DNA of 64,000 bases from Phaeobacter gallaeciensis (GCF_001678945.1 NZ_CP015124.1:3448001-3512000); one strand, 5' to 3'. Shown: positions 33,179 to 42,312, counted from the first letter of the stretch. Notes: generated from the letters alone by a model not told the origin. A program made the numbers and translations.

Positions 33179-34411
33179 CTAGTGGAAAGAGGGGCCCTGA
33201 TGCTCGATACCTGTGGGAGGGGTCTGCCCCCAGATCGGGGCGGCATCGGCGGCAAGAGCGGCATCCGCCTGCGGTGCGGGGCGCAGGTTCCAGGCCGGGT
33301 GCATCCAGACAGCAGCCTGATCGGCTACTTTTGTGCGCAGCTCGTCCTCATGGACCGACAGGCTCAGCTGTGCGGAATCGTGCTGGGCGGTCACGGCAAA
33401 CTGCAGCCCCGGCCAGGCCTTGGCGGGCTGATCCAGCAGATAGGCCGTTCGGCCCCAATGGCCGTCAGAGGCCAGTCCGTTGTCCACCTGGATTCCCGGA
33501 GCCAGCTCCATCTCGAAGCTGACAAGCACGGCCTGCAGGGTGCCTGCCTCCGTGCAGGTCAGATCCGCCGTGGTGCGGGCCGGTTTGAGGCTGGGCCGGG
33601 TGAAATCGAAGTGGAACAGCTCCGTCGTTGGCCCCAGCGGGCGCAGGTTGCAGGCCGCGAAATCGTTCGGGGTGATCTGCGCAACGCGGGCAAAGTGGTG
33701 AAAGGCACTGAGATCAAAGCCTTCCGCCCGTTGCGGGCGCCACAGATCAAGCAACTGATCGCTTTCCACGGCTTGCGCCACCAGGGTACCGCGTTCCGGG
33801 ATGGCGCGCGCCTCGGGCTTGGCCAGAGCGCCCATGGCATGGGTCAGTGTTGCCAGCGCGCCTTCCCCCAGAAGGACCGTGTCGACGATTTCCGAAATCA
33901 CCACATCTGCCGCTTCTGGCATGTCCTCACCAATGACGATCTCATGCGACCATTTCGGGATCACGGTGATGCGGTCAGAGAGACCATTGTCAGCGATGAC
34001 GCGAGTTGCGGCCTCGGCGATCAGCGGCTGCTGTTCGCAGGTGTAGACGTGTTTCGCCCCGGCGCGCGCGGCCAGCATCGCCGTTAGACCGGCGCCGCAG
34101 CCGATGTCCAGCACCACATCGCCCGGTTTTACCTTCGCTGCGATCGCCTTGGCATAGGCGCTGTTGCGGGCCGTATCCGCCAGCATCGGGAAATGCCAGC
34201 GCGGCACGAACATCTGGTGCAGCCGTTCCTGGAAAATCTGCGCCTCGTGGTTCCGGGGATCAAGCGCAAGGGCCTGGGACAGCATCTGCGACGTCCTGCG
34301 GCCCCCATCGGTCAGAGGCATGGATTTTGCGAGCTCTACAAGTTTCTCTGCGCCGTGCGCAGCCTGAGAGGTGTTGTCCTGAGGCGAATGCGGCATCTGA
34401 TTTTCGGCCAA
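33179..34411 (-). CDS. PRMT7/PRMT9-like protein methyltransferase
   Basis: 410 residues from a TTG start with AAGGA at suitable distance upstream; an in-frame ATG at 34396 lacks a site. A short TPR-like helical N-terminus (about 20-65) is followed by a Rossmann SAM domain: motif I VLDIGCGAG (100-108) and post-I YTCEQQ. The double-glutamate loop is ISEIVDTVLLGEGAL with E174 and E183, very close to the TELFDTELIGEGAL loop I recall for eukaryotic PRMT7. A GHW at 317-319 matches the THW-like loop of these enzymes. Residues 200-215 (RAIPERGTLVAQAVES) continue the resemblance. It probably methylates protein arginines or a related acceptor; the substrate is unknown. Confidence 0.75.
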   Translation of the reverse strand: MAENQMPHSPQDNTSQAAHGAEKLVELAKSMPLTDGGRRTSQMLSQALALDPRNHEAQIFQERLHQMFVPRWHFPMLADTARNSAYAKAIAAKVKPGDVVLDIGCGAGLTAMLAARAGAKHVYTCEQQPLIAEAATRVIADNGLSDRITVIPKWSHEIVIGEDMPEAADVVISEIVDTVLLGEGALATLTHAMGALAKPEARAIPERGTLVAQAVESDQLLDLWRPQRAEGFDLSAFHHFARVAQITPNDFAACNLRPLGPTTELFHFDFTRPSLKPARTTADLTCTEAGTLQAVLVSFEMELAPGIQVDNGLASDGHWGRTAYLLDQPAKAWPGLQFAVTAQHDSAQLSLSVHEDELRTKVADQAAVWMHPAWNLRPAPQADAALAADAAPIWGQTPPTGIEHQGPSFH

Positions 34412-35119
34412 CTTTTAGATTTCCTTATTTGAGGCAAATGCGATTAATCCCATATTGCGCAGACGCGTCTAACAAAGGGTAAAGCTGAACTAACGAAGCT
34501 GTGAATGCTTCATTGACTGCTGCCACGTACCTCGGCGCTCAGACCGGCCTGATCGGGATGGGGCGTCCATTTGATCGCGGTCCGGCGCCGAGATGTTTTT
34601 GCTCTGAATGCTGTGCGGGACAGGGGAGAGCACAGCGCGTGATCGGTCCACCCATAGCCCCTCTGCGATGCCCATGCTGCCGAGCCGACAAGGAGAACGA
34701 TCCGTTCACGGCTGACCTTTGAGACGCAGATACGTCAACATCGCCTCCGACAGCGTCAGAACATCATACGTGACAGAGGCGTCTGCCGACGAGAGAGGAG
34801 CTTGCGGGGTCAGACTATGCCGAAGAAAGTGGTTGCTTGGGAGTTCCGCATCCTGAGTGCGGAGGCGATACCAGAATTCGTGGAGTTTGCAGGCAGCCCT
34901 GTTTGCCCGCGAGAGAGCGATGACGCGGGACCTGGTCCGCAGGGACTAGGAGATTTTTCCCGAAGAGTAGTGCTGTCGGAGGTCCACCGGCATACGGGGG
35001 TAAGTAGTAGATACCTTCCTTCACGAAGACATAGCTGTGCGAAATGGTCTCCAATTTGTTCTACGCCTCGCCTTGATCAGGCCAAAAGCTAACGTAAAAC
35101 GATATCTTAGATGAAGGAG
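34412..35119. other. 708-bp gene-poor region
   Basis: No convincing gene. Two short frames exist (34802-35092 on +, 34815-35054 on -). They overlap each other, have no clear ribosome-binding site and are rejected, though the minus frame starts with a hydrophobic, tyrosine-rich stretch. A small dyad GAAGC/GCTTC lies at about 34495-34512. The stretch may hold decayed coding sequence. Confidence 0.45.
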
Positions 35120-35195
35120 TGGTGCCCCCACACGGACTCGAACCGCGGACCTACTGATTACAAATCAGTTGCTCTACCAGCTGAGCTATAGGGGC
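35120..35195 (-). tRNA. tRNA-Thr (TGT)
   Basis: 76-nt cloverleaf read on the minus strand: 5' GCCCCTA, D-stem GCTC/GAGC, anticodon stem ACTGA/TCAGT with loop TTTGTAA (anticodon TGT), T-arm GCGGTTCGAGTCCGT, acceptor TGGGGGC, A73 and an encoded CCA at the 3' end (35120-35122). Confidence 0.96.
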
Positions 35196-35392
35196 GCTGC
35201 CGGGGAATTAGCGATATTGGGCGCAGCCTGCAAGATGGAAAACGCAAGCAATGTGCAATTCCTGCGTCTGGTTTGTGCAGGCCACTGGCCGCGCGGGCCT
35301 GCAGGGCATAGGGGCGCCTCGTTTGACCTTTGAACGCAGGCGGAGTAAGCCTTTAACCCGTTAAATCATCGCACAAGCAAGGCCCCGATTTC

Positions 35393-36268
35393 ATGCAGGT
35401 CATCCTCCACGTGGGTGCACATGGCACCGAAGAAGACCGGTTGCTGAAGACACTTTTGAACAACAAGGAGGCGGCGGCGAAACGCGGTGTCGCTATTCCC
35501 GGTCCCGGCAAGTACCGTTACCTGCTGAAGGATTGCATGGGGGCGCTTCTGACTGGAACTCCGGCGCCGGACTCTGGCGAGGTCCTTTGGGATTCGATCC
35601 TGGAGCAGGAACATGCAGACCGGGTGATCCTGTCCAACCCGCATTTCTTCGGCTCGCAGCGGCAGGCGCTTGAGGGGCATAACTTCTACCCTGAAGCGGA
35701 AATGCGTATGGGGGCGCTTGCGCGGCTGTTCCCGGAAGATCAGCTGGAAATCCATATGGGGCTGCGCGATCCCGGCAGCCTGTTGCCGACCCTTCTGGCG
35801 GATGCCAGTCCGCAGCGTGTCGATCAGGTTCTGCAAAGCAGCGACCCGGTGGCCCTGCGCTGGTCGAACCTGCTGCTGCGCCTGCGTACCGCGGTGCCGG
35901 ATGTGCCGATAACCGTCTGGTGTTACGAGGATATGCCGCTGAACTGGGCGCAGATCCTGCGGCAGATGATGGGCTTTAATTCGGAAGAGCGGATTTCGGG
36001 AGGTATGGATCTGCTGTCCTCGATCATGTCCACCGAAGGCATGAAACGGCTGCGCGCCTATCTGCATGAACACCGGGACATGACCGAGGCGCATAAACAG
36101 CGGGTGATCGCCGCCTTCCTGGGCAAATATGCCATCGACGAGGCGATTGAAGAGGAAATCGATCTGCCGGGCTGGACCGAGGATCTGATGGACACCCTGT
36201 CATACCTCTATGAGGAAGATCTGGAACAGATCGCACAGATCCCCGGCGTGACCCTGCTGTCGGCCTGA
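35393..36268 (+). CDS. Uncharacterised protein, weakly sulfotransferase-like
   Basis: 291 residues, cytoplasmic. The first strand VILHVGAHGTEEDRLLKTLLNN resembles the N-terminal strand-loop of sulfotransferase-like proteins (LHIGPHKTGTTSLQ), but the PAPS-binding lysine/threonine pattern is not preserved, so catalysis is doubtful. The rest is alpha/beta with conserved-looking LHMGLRDPGSLLPTLL and VWCYEDMPLNW segments, the second being like YEDL in sulfotransferase-fold glycan enzymes. No ribosome-binding site of note. It stands alone, between tRNA-Thr and a convergent small gene. I do not assign a function. Confidence 0.6.
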   Translation: MQVILHVGAHGTEEDRLLKTLLNNKEAAAKRGVAIPGPGKYRYLLKDCMGALLTGTPAPDSGEVLWDSILEQEHADRVILSNPHFFGSQRQALEGHNFYPEAEMRMGALARLFPEDQLEIHMGLRDPGSLLPTLLADASPQRVDQVLQSSDPVALRWSNLLLRLRTAVPDVPITVWCYEDMPLNWAQILRQMMGFNSEERISGGMDLLSSIMSTEGMKRLRAYLHEHRDMTEAHKQRVIAAFLGKYAIDEAIEEEIDLPGWTEDLMDTLSYLYEEDLEQIAQIPGVTLLSA

Positions 36269-36298
36269 TCCGGGGCCATTGGCCCGGGGCCCGTCTGC

Positions 36299-36736
36299 TC
36301 AGGGGCTGGCCGGTTGCCCTTGCCGGTTCACGGTCTGGGTCTCGACCGTCATATCATCATAGGTAAGCTCGATCGTGATCGTCTCGACGCTGCCTGGGGC
36401 AAAGGCGCGGTAGGGCAGGCCGTCTTCCTCATGAATGGCGTTCGGGGCGGCCTGATCCAGATGGCAGGTCGGCAGAGGCCAGATTTCCGGGCCGCCATCG
36501 TTGATCGATAGCCGGATCCGTGCCAGCCCGCAGCGCCAGGACCACAGGTGGGTGACATAGACCAGATCCTGTCCGTTGAAATCCCGGACCGAGATCCAGT
36601 TGGCGCGGGTGGCTGCCAGGATCGGCTTGACCTCTGCCGCGGTGGTAAAGGGCGGATCGGCCAGGGCGGGCGTCCCCAGTGTCAGGGCACAGGCCAGCGG
36701 AACCAGAAGATTTCGGGACAGGGGGGTAAACATCAT
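36299..36736 (-). CDS. Exported hypothetical protein
   Basis: 145 residues. A signal peptide (NLLVPLACALTLGTPALA) precedes a small beta-rich domain with two cysteines (SWRCGL and PTCHLDQ) that could form a disulfide, plus VYVTHLWSWRCGLARIRLSINDGG. No family is recognised. The start at 36736 has AAGGAAAG upstream, and an ATG directly follows it. It converges with the sulfotransferase-like gene. Confidence 0.55.
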   Translation of the reverse strand: MMFTPLSRNLLVPLACALTLGTPALADPPFTTAAEVKPILAATRANWISVRDFNGQDLVYVTHLWSWRCGLARIRLSINDGGPEIWPLPTCHLDQAAPNAIHEEDGLPYRAFAPGSVETITIELTYDDMTVETQTVNRQGQPASP

Positions 36737-36937
36737 ACTCTTTCCTTCAACATGAGGGCCTTCAACAAAACGGGCCATTTAGCATAGCAGAGCATTGCGA
36801 AGACGCCCCCTTTGCAACAGCGTCCAGAGCCAGCACGCCCGGCGGGGCAGAATAGTTTTGACCCTGTCTGCATGGGATTATACTGAAGAAATGCACCCCG
36901 CACAGCCATCTTGAGCAGGCGGGCAAAGAGGTTTCAG

Positions 36938-37930
36938 ATGGCAGAGCAGCCGCCCTTCAACATCGTAATCGTCGCTCAGAACGGCAGGTTGCAATACGAG
37001 GCGATCCTGTTTGCGGCCTCGCTCCGCCATGCCTCGCCGGGGTTCACAGGCCGCCTGTTCGTGGCTACGCCCCGGCCCGGTCCGCTGTGGAAAAAGGATC
37101 CGTCTTTGCGCAGCCAGCAGGTTCTGTCGGTGCTGGAAAGGCTTGGCGCAGAGATCCTGCCCTTTGACAGTCAGCTGTTCGGGGAAAACTATGCCTATGG
37201 CAACAAGATCGAGGCCTTGCAGGCATTGCCCGAGGGCGAGCCATTCGTGTTTTTCGACAGCGACACGCTGATCACCGGTGAGCTCTCCGAGGTGCCGTTC
37301 GATTTCAGCCGCCCCTCGGCCTCTTTGCGCTGCGAAGGGACCTGGCCCAAGCCAACGCTTTATGGGCCGGGCTATACCGGGATCTGGCGGGCACTTTATG
37401 ACCGCTTCGGGCTCGATTTCGAAAGCAGCCTCGACCTGTCGCAGCCCGAGGGATACTGGCGGCGCTATCTTTATTTCAACGCCGGGTTCTTCTACGGCGC
37501 TTGCCCGCGCCGGTTTGGCGCGCGCTTTGCCGAATATGCCACCTCGATCCGGGATGATCTGCCAGTCGAACTGGTCGGCCAGTCGCTGGATCCCTGGCTG
37601 GATCAGATCGTGCTGCCTTTGGTGATCCATTCCTTTGGTGGTGGGCGCGATGCGTTGCCTTCGGGCTATCTTGATGGGCAGACCAGCTGCCATTATCGGC
37701 TGTTTCCGCTGCTCTATGCGCGCGAAACCGATCACGTCATTAAGGTCCTGCACGAGGCATCGGCCCCGAACTGGATCAAGAAGGTGCTGAAAACCTACGA
37801 GCCGATGAAGCGGATGATCTATCAGGGGCGGGGCGAAAAGGTGCGTGCGCTGTTTGATCAGGCGAACCTGCCACGGCGTGAACAGGCGATCCGCAACCGC
37901 ATCAAATCCGAAGGTCTGTGGATGCGCTGA
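36938..37930 (+). CDS. Glycosyltransferase-like protein (GT-A fold)
   Basis: 330 residues. The N-terminal Rossmann-like half contains FVFFDSDTLITGEL, a DxD-type motif (D-S-D) that binds metal-nucleotide sugar in GT-A glycosyltransferases, and LYFNAGFFYGACPRRF, an asparagine-aromatic stretch common in GT8/GT-A families. The C-terminal part is helical and basic. The sugar and acceptor are unknown. The ATG at 36938 follows AAAGAGG. It converges with the LysR gene, 20 bp apart. Confidence 0.65.
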   Translation: MAEQPPFNIVIVAQNGRLQYEAILFAASLRHASPGFTGRLFVATPRPGPLWKKDPSLRSQQVLSVLERLGAEILPFDSQLFGENYAYGNKIEALQALPEGEPFVFFDSDTLITGELSEVPFDFSRPSASLRCEGTWPKPTLYGPGYTGIWRALYDRFGLDFESSLDLSQPEGYWRRYLYFNAGFFYGACPRRFGARFAEYATSIRDDLPVELVGQSLDPWLDQIVLPLVIHSFGGGRDALPSGYLDGQTSCHYRLFPLLYARETDHVIKVLHEASAPNWIKKVLKTYEPMKRMIYQGRGEKVRALFDQANLPRREQAIRNRIKSEGLWMR

Positions 37931-37949
37931 TGACCCAAGGTCGCGCGGG

Positions 37950-38843
37950 TCAACAGACGCGGGCGATCTGGTCGCGCAGCCAGACGTGCATCGCTGAATG
38001 ATGGGTGCGCGATGTCCAGGTCAGGTCGATTTCGAACTGCCCGGGAAAGGGGCAGGGCGCGGCCTGAACCCTATCCTTGAAATGTTCGGCCAGCCGCGAG
38101 GGCAGCGTAGCGATCATATCGGTGCCTTCCAGCAACTCCGGCAGGGTGGCGGGGCTGGGAATCGACATCACCTGGTTGAGCGATTTCCCTGCCGCTGCGA
38201 TTTCCATCAGAAATCGGGACCGCCAGGAATCACCATAGTTCACAACCACTTGCGGCACGGCCAGAAATTCAGCTTCGGAGCGCGGCATGCGGTCCGGCGG
38301 GGCATCGCGGGCCATCACCATGACCGCATGTTCGCTCAGCAACGTGCGGCGGAAATAATTGCTGCCCTCGATCCGTACCGGCCCGATCAGAAGATCGCTT
38401 TCGCCGCGGTCCAGATGTTGCTTGCCTTCCACGGTTGAGGTCAGGATCGAAATGCGCAGTCCCGGCGCGCTGCGGCGCAGGTTGCGCATCAGTTGCGGCA
38501 GGATGGTGGCGCGTTCGTAGTAGTTACAGGAGATGGTGATCTCGGCCTCTGCCTCTCCAGGGTCAAAGGCGCGCGGTTCGGCCAGTTGCAGCACCTCGTC
38601 CAGCATCCGGCTGGAGGTGGCGACGATTTCCTCGCAGCGCTCGGTCGAGACCATGCGCCCGCCCTGGCGCACGAACAGCGGATCGCCAAAGGCGCGGCGC
38701 AGTCGGTCGATGGTATAGCTAACGGTCGACTGGTTGATGTTTAGCGTCTCGGCCGCCCGGGAAAACGACCGGTAGCCATGCACCAGTCGCAGGGTGCGCA
38801 AAGCAGCGAAATCAATGCTGAGTGGATCGGGATTGGATTTCAT
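37950..38843 (-). CDS. LysR-family transcription regulator
   Basis: 297 residues. The winged helix-turn-helix is FAALRTLRLVHGYRSFSRAAETLNINQSTVSYTIDRLRRAFGDPLFVRQGGRMVSTERCEEI. The effector-binding domain has the usual two-lobed LysR-substrate pattern (ITISCNYYERATILPQLMRNLRRSAPGLRISILTS). It lies divergent from the cytochrome P450 gene with 133 bp between starts and is the likely local regulator. The intergenic TTGAA-N10-TTCAA site fits a LysR operator. Confidence 0.9.
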   Translation of the reverse strand: MKSNPDPLSIDFAALRTLRLVHGYRSFSRAAETLNINQSTVSYTIDRLRRAFGDPLFVRQGGRMVSTERCEEIVATSSRMLDEVLQLAEPRAFDPGEAEAEITISCNYYERATILPQLMRNLRRSAPGLRISILTSTVEGKQHLDRGESDLLIGPVRIEGSNYFRRTLLSEHAVMVMARDAPPDRMPRSEAEFLAVPQVVVNYGDSWRSRFLMEIAAAGKSLNQVMSIPSPATLPELLEGTDMIATLPSRLAEHFKDRVQAAPCPFPGQFEIDLTWTSRTHHSAMHVWLRDQIARVC

Positions 38844-38877
38844 TTTCGCAGTCTAACCCGTTTGTACACCTCTTGTA

Positions 38878-38897
38878 TTGAAAAATTGCATGTTCAA
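38878..38897. promoter_or_regulatory. Possible LysR operator
   Basis: TTGAA at 38878-38882 and TTCAA at 38893-38897 form a 20-bp interrupted palindrome in the 133-bp LysR/P450 intergenic region; size and symmetry fit T-N11-A-type LysR sites. Confidence 0.45.
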
Positions 38898-38976
38898 AAT
38901 CAACAAAATCGGATTGCCTCATTTTGGCCGGAGCTTTTAGGCTCGTTCGGATCACGTCGCACTCGGGGAGGAGAAG

Positions 38977-40167
38977 ATGACGGTTTCGATGCTGCAACAG
39001 GCACCGCAGGAGGAGACGATTACGATCCGGGACCTGACCCTGGATCCTTATCCGATTTACCAGCGCCTGCGCCGGGAAGCGCCCGTAGTGCGGGTGAAAT
39101 CGCTGGGGCGCACCATGCTGACCCGCGCCGAGGACACCAAATACGTCAAAGACAACCCAGGCATCTTCAGCTCCAACGATCCCAAGACGCCGATGCAGCG
39201 GGCCTTCAGGGCGCATACGCTGATGCGCAAGGATGGCGCCGAACACGCGCGGGAGCGCGAGGCGATGGCGCCGACCTTTACCGGGCGCAATATCAAGGGT
39301 TGCTGGGAGGGTATCTATACCAAGATTGCCGAGGATTTCGTCGCGGGGCTGCCACGCGGCGAAACTGTGGACCTGTTCCCAGCGCTGGCGGGCCCCTTTG
39401 CGGCGCGCTGCCTGAAACACCTGTTGGGTATCCCCGAAGCCAGCGACGATGACATGCAGCGCTGGAGCCAGATCCTGATCGACGGGGCCGGCAACTTCGG
39501 CTTCACCGATGAGCTGTTTGCCCAGTGCGATGCGGCGAACGATGAAATGGATGCGCTGTTCCGTGCTGCGATCCCGCGCCACAAGGCCGATCCCAACCCC
39601 AGCGCCCTGTCTGTGATGGTGAATGCCGAGGATCCGATCCCCGAAAGCCAGATCTTTTCCAATATCAAGATCGCCATCGGCGGCGGCATCAATGAACCGC
39701 GCGATGCGCTGCTGACCATCCTCTACGGCCTTTTCACCAATCCTGAACAACTGGCCGAGGCAAAGGACAAGGCGCTATGGGGCCAGGCCTTTGAGGAGGG
39801 GGTGCGCTGGGTTGCGCCGATTCAGGCCAGCTCGCGTCTTGTGCTGGAGGACACCGAGATCCGCGGACACCTGATCCCCAAGGGCGATACGGTGATGACC
39901 ATTCAGGCCTCGGCCTGCCGCGACGAAGAGATTTTTGAGGATGGCGAAAGCTTCAACATCTTCCGCGAGCGCAAGCCGCATCAGGCCTTTGGCAACGGAC
40001 CGCATTTCTGTCAGGGCACACATATTGCCCGGCGCATGTTGGCCAATATCATGCTGCCGATGCTGTTCGACCGCTTCCCCAACATGACCCTGTCGGACAG
40101 CGAGCCAGTCAATTTCTACGGCTTCGGCTTCCGCGGCCCCCGGAACCTGCCGGTCACGCTGAACTGA
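38977..40167 (+). CDS. Cytochrome P450 with atypical I-helix
   Basis: 396 residues. The haem motif is FGNGPHFCQGTH, with Cys345 as the iron ligand. ExxR is in EEGVRW (274-277) and the K-helix/PERF region follows. The I-helix (235-243) reads GGGINEPRD: where most P450s have A/G-G-x-D/E-T, the Thr that helps deliver protons to bound oxygen is replaced by Pro. Similar GG-x-x-E-P I-helices occur in some bacterial P450s, so the enzyme may still be active. The ATG follows GGGGAGGAG. No ferredoxin or reductase is adjacent. The substrate is unknown. Confidence 0.9.
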   Translation: MTVSMLQQAPQEETITIRDLTLDPYPIYQRLRREAPVVRVKSLGRTMLTRAEDTKYVKDNPGIFSSNDPKTPMQRAFRAHTLMRKDGAEHAREREAMAPTFTGRNIKGCWEGIYTKIAEDFVAGLPRGETVDLFPALAGPFAARCLKHLLGIPEASDDDMQRWSQILIDGAGNFGFTDELFAQCDAANDEMDALFRAAIPRHKADPNPSALSVMVNAEDPIPESQIFSNIKIAIGGGINEPRDALLTILYGLFTNPEQLAEAKDKALWGQAFEEGVRWVAPIQASSRLVLEDTEIRGHLIPKGDTVMTIQASACRDEEIFEDGESFNIFRERKPHQAFGNGPHFCQGTHIARRMLANIMLPMLFDRFPNMTLSDSEPVNFYGFGFRGPRNLPVTLN

Positions 40168-40239
40168 CAGCCACACACGTATAACAAAGGGGCGGTGATC
40201 TAATGCCGCCCCGGTCTTCATCATCATCTGGGAGGAAAC

Positions 40240-41274
40240 ATGATGAAACATACCCTGCTGGGCGCCGCGTTTTTTGCCGCGGCCACCGCATTGTCACCAC
40301 TGATGGCACAGGCGCAGGAGGTGACGCTGCGGCTGCACCAGTTCCTGCCGCCCCCCGCCACCGTACCAAAGATGATCCTGAAACCCTGGGGCGCGCAGGT
40401 GGAGGAAGCCTCTGGCGGGCGGATCAAGATTGAGCATTTCGATGCCATGTCGCTGGGCGGAACCCCGCCGGGTCTGATGGATCAGGCGGCTGATGGGGTC
40501 GCTGATATGGTGATGACCGTGGTGGGTTATACGCCCGGCCGCTTCCCCAAGACCGAAGTGTTCGAGCTGCCCTTCATGATGACCGATCCAGTGGCCACCT
40601 CGAAGGCCTTCATGGAGTTGGTTGAAACCGACCTGCAGGAAGGCGAGTACAAGGACGTCAAGGTGCTGGGCGCCTGGGTGCATGGCCCCGGCGTGATCCA
40701 CACCGAAAGCGGTGTGAGCAAGCTGGAAGACATGGAAGGGCAGACCCTGCGCGGTCCGACCCGGATCATCACCGATATGCTGAAGGAACTGGGCGCCACC
40801 CCAGTTGGCCTGCCGCTCCCCGCCATTCCCGAGGCGCTCTCCAAGGGCGTGATCAGCGGCACCGTGATCCCTTGGGAGGTCACTCCGGCGGTCAAGCTGA
40901 CCGATCTAGTGGAACACCACACCGAGTTCAGTGGCAAGGAGGCGCTTTATACCGCGACCATCGTGCTGGTGATGAACCGCGACAAGTACAACGCCCTGCC
41001 GGATGATCTGAAGGCTATTCTCGACGCGGAATCGGGCCAGAAACTTTCGGCCTTTGCTGCCAAGGTCATGCTGGAGCGCGATGCGCCGGGCCGCGAAATC
41101 GCCGAGGACAAGGGCAATGAGATCGTCGTTCTGGACGAGGCCGAAGTGGCCCGCTGGAAAGAAAAGGCGCAGCCTGTGATCGCCCGCTGGATTGATGAGG
41201 TCGGCAGCAAGGGCATCGACGGAGAAGCCCTGATTGAACAGGCCAAGGCGTTGATTGCCAAACACGGCGGATAA
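40240..41274 (+). CDS. TRAP transporter substrate-binding protein (DctP family), orphan
   Basis: 344 residues. A signal peptide (MMKHTLLGAAFFAAATALSPLMAQAQE) precedes a DctP-type periplasmic binding domain: VTLRLHQFLPPPATVPKMILKPWGAQVEEASGGRIKIEHFDAMSLG. Its own membrane subunits (DctQ/DctM) are absent; the only TRAP permease pair in the window is on the other strand at 44-47 kb and has its own binding protein. GGAGG precedes the start. It probably follows the P450 in one transcript (72-bp gap) and is closed by a terminator. A role in bringing the P450 substrate into the cell is an inference. Confidence 0.85.
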   Translation: MMKHTLLGAAFFAAATALSPLMAQAQEVTLRLHQFLPPPATVPKMILKPWGAQVEEASGGRIKIEHFDAMSLGGTPPGLMDQAADGVADMVMTVVGYTPGRFPKTEVFELPFMMTDPVATSKAFMELVETDLQEGEYKDVKVLGAWVHGPGVIHTESGVSKLEDMEGQTLRGPTRIITDMLKELGATPVGLPLPAIPEALSKGVISGTVIPWEVTPAVKLTDLVEHHTEFSGKEALYTATIVLVMNRDKYNALPDDLKAILDAESGQKLSAFAAKVMLERDAPGREIAEDKGNEIVVLDEAEVARWKEKAQPVIARWIDEVGSKGIDGEALIEQAKALIAKHGG

Positions 41275-41303
41275 CACCCCAATCCCAGAACCGATGGGGT
41301 ACG

Positions 41304-41340
41304 AAAGGGCGTGGGTCGCTGACCTGCGCCCTTTCTTTGT
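41304..41340 (+). terminator. Terminator after the TRAP binding protein
   Basis: 14-bp stem (41304-41317 with 41321-41334; two G-U pairs) and 3-nt loop, followed by T-rich CTTT. Confidence 0.75.
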
Positions 41341-41427
41341 GCCGGGGATCCTGCGCGGGCGGCTCTGCGTTGCAAGTTGCGGGCTTTGCGGCGATAGATC
41401 GTGCAGAGGCAGCACGCAGGGGCGGAC

Positions 41428-42312
41428 ATGGGGTCTTTCAGATGGATGGGGCTGGGGGCGGTGATCCTGGCAGTGATGCTCTGGGGTACCACCGGGACAG
41501 TGCAGGCCCTGTTGCCTGCGGGCCGTGATCCGCTTGCTGTGGGGGCGCTGCGCCTGCTGTTCGGCGCCGGTGCCCTGTGCATACTGGCACTGATGCAACC
41601 CAAGAACCGACTGGCCCTGCGGCATCTGCCGCTGCCGGGTGTCCTGTTCGCCGGTGTGGCGATCGGCAGCTACAACCTGCTGTTCTTCTACGCGGTCGCG
41701 CTGGCCGGGGTCGGGATCGGTACCGCGGTCGCCATCGGCAGTGCGCCGATCTGGGCCACGCTGTGGGAGCGGTTTGCGCAGGGGCGCAGGCCCGGTCCTC
41801 TGCGGCTCATGGGGCAGGGGATGTCGGTTCTGGGCGTTGGTCTTCTGGGCTATGCGGGCGCAGGCGAGGGCGGCGCACTGTCGGGGGTTATCCTGGCGCT
41901 GCTCTCGGGTGGCTGCTATGCGGCCTATTCGCTGGCCACTAGTCGCATGGGCGGCACGCTGCCTTCGACCGTAATCGCGGCTTCGACCTTTACCGTTGCG
42001 GCGCTGGTAACTGCGCCGGTTCTGTTCATGGTGCCGCTCGATTGGCTGGCGGGGCCCTCCGCCTGGACCGGGTTGGTATTCCTTGGCGTTGGGGCCACGG
42101 CGCTGTCCTATGCGCTTTATACCTGGGGGTTGACCCGGGTCACCGCATCCACCGCCGTTACTCTGGCGCTGGCCGAGCCGGTCACCGCATGGTTCCTCGC
42201 CACCATAGTGGTGGGAGAGGCGGTAACGCCGGGCGGTCTGACCGGCGTGGTGATGATCCTTACGGGCCTGCTGGTGGTGACCCTGTTTCGCGACCGGGCG
42301 CCGGGGCGGTAG
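41428..42312 (+). CDS. EamA-family (DMT) transporter
   Basis: 294 residues from the ATG at 41428 (GTG at 41401 also in frame). Ten predicted transmembrane helices arranged as two EamA repeats, e.g. AVMLWGTTGTVQALLPAG with DPLAVGALRLLFGAGALC, and the second LGVGATALSYALYTWGLTRVTASTAVTLALAEPVTAWFLATIVVGEAV. These drug/metabolite-type transporters are often exporters of amino acids or nucleotides. It could clear a product of the preceding P450 locus, but it lies beyond that locus's terminator. The C-terminus ends in a short basic tail (RDRAPGR). A dubious small frame overlaps its 3' end on the other strand. Confidence 0.85.
   Translation: MGSFRWMGLGAVILAVMLWGTTGTVQALLPAGRDPLAVGALRLLFGAGALCILALMQPKNRLALRHLPLPGVLFAGVAIGSYNLLFFYAVALAGVGIGTAVAIGSAPIWATLWERFAQGRRPGPLRLMGQGMSVLGVGLLGYAGAGEGGALSGVILALLSGGCYAAYSLATSRMGGTLPSTVIAASTFTVAALVTAPVLFMVPLDWLAGPSAWTGLVFLGVGATALSYALYTWGLTRVTASTAVTLALAEPVTAWFLATIVVGEAVTPGGLTGVVMILTGLLVVTLFRDRAPGR

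Noticed and set aside
34802-35092. 96-residue frame (+) and an overlapping 79-residue frame (-) in the gene-poor gap
   Set aside because: They overlap each other on opposite strands, resemble nothing known to me, and lack start signals; listed only as content of the gap.
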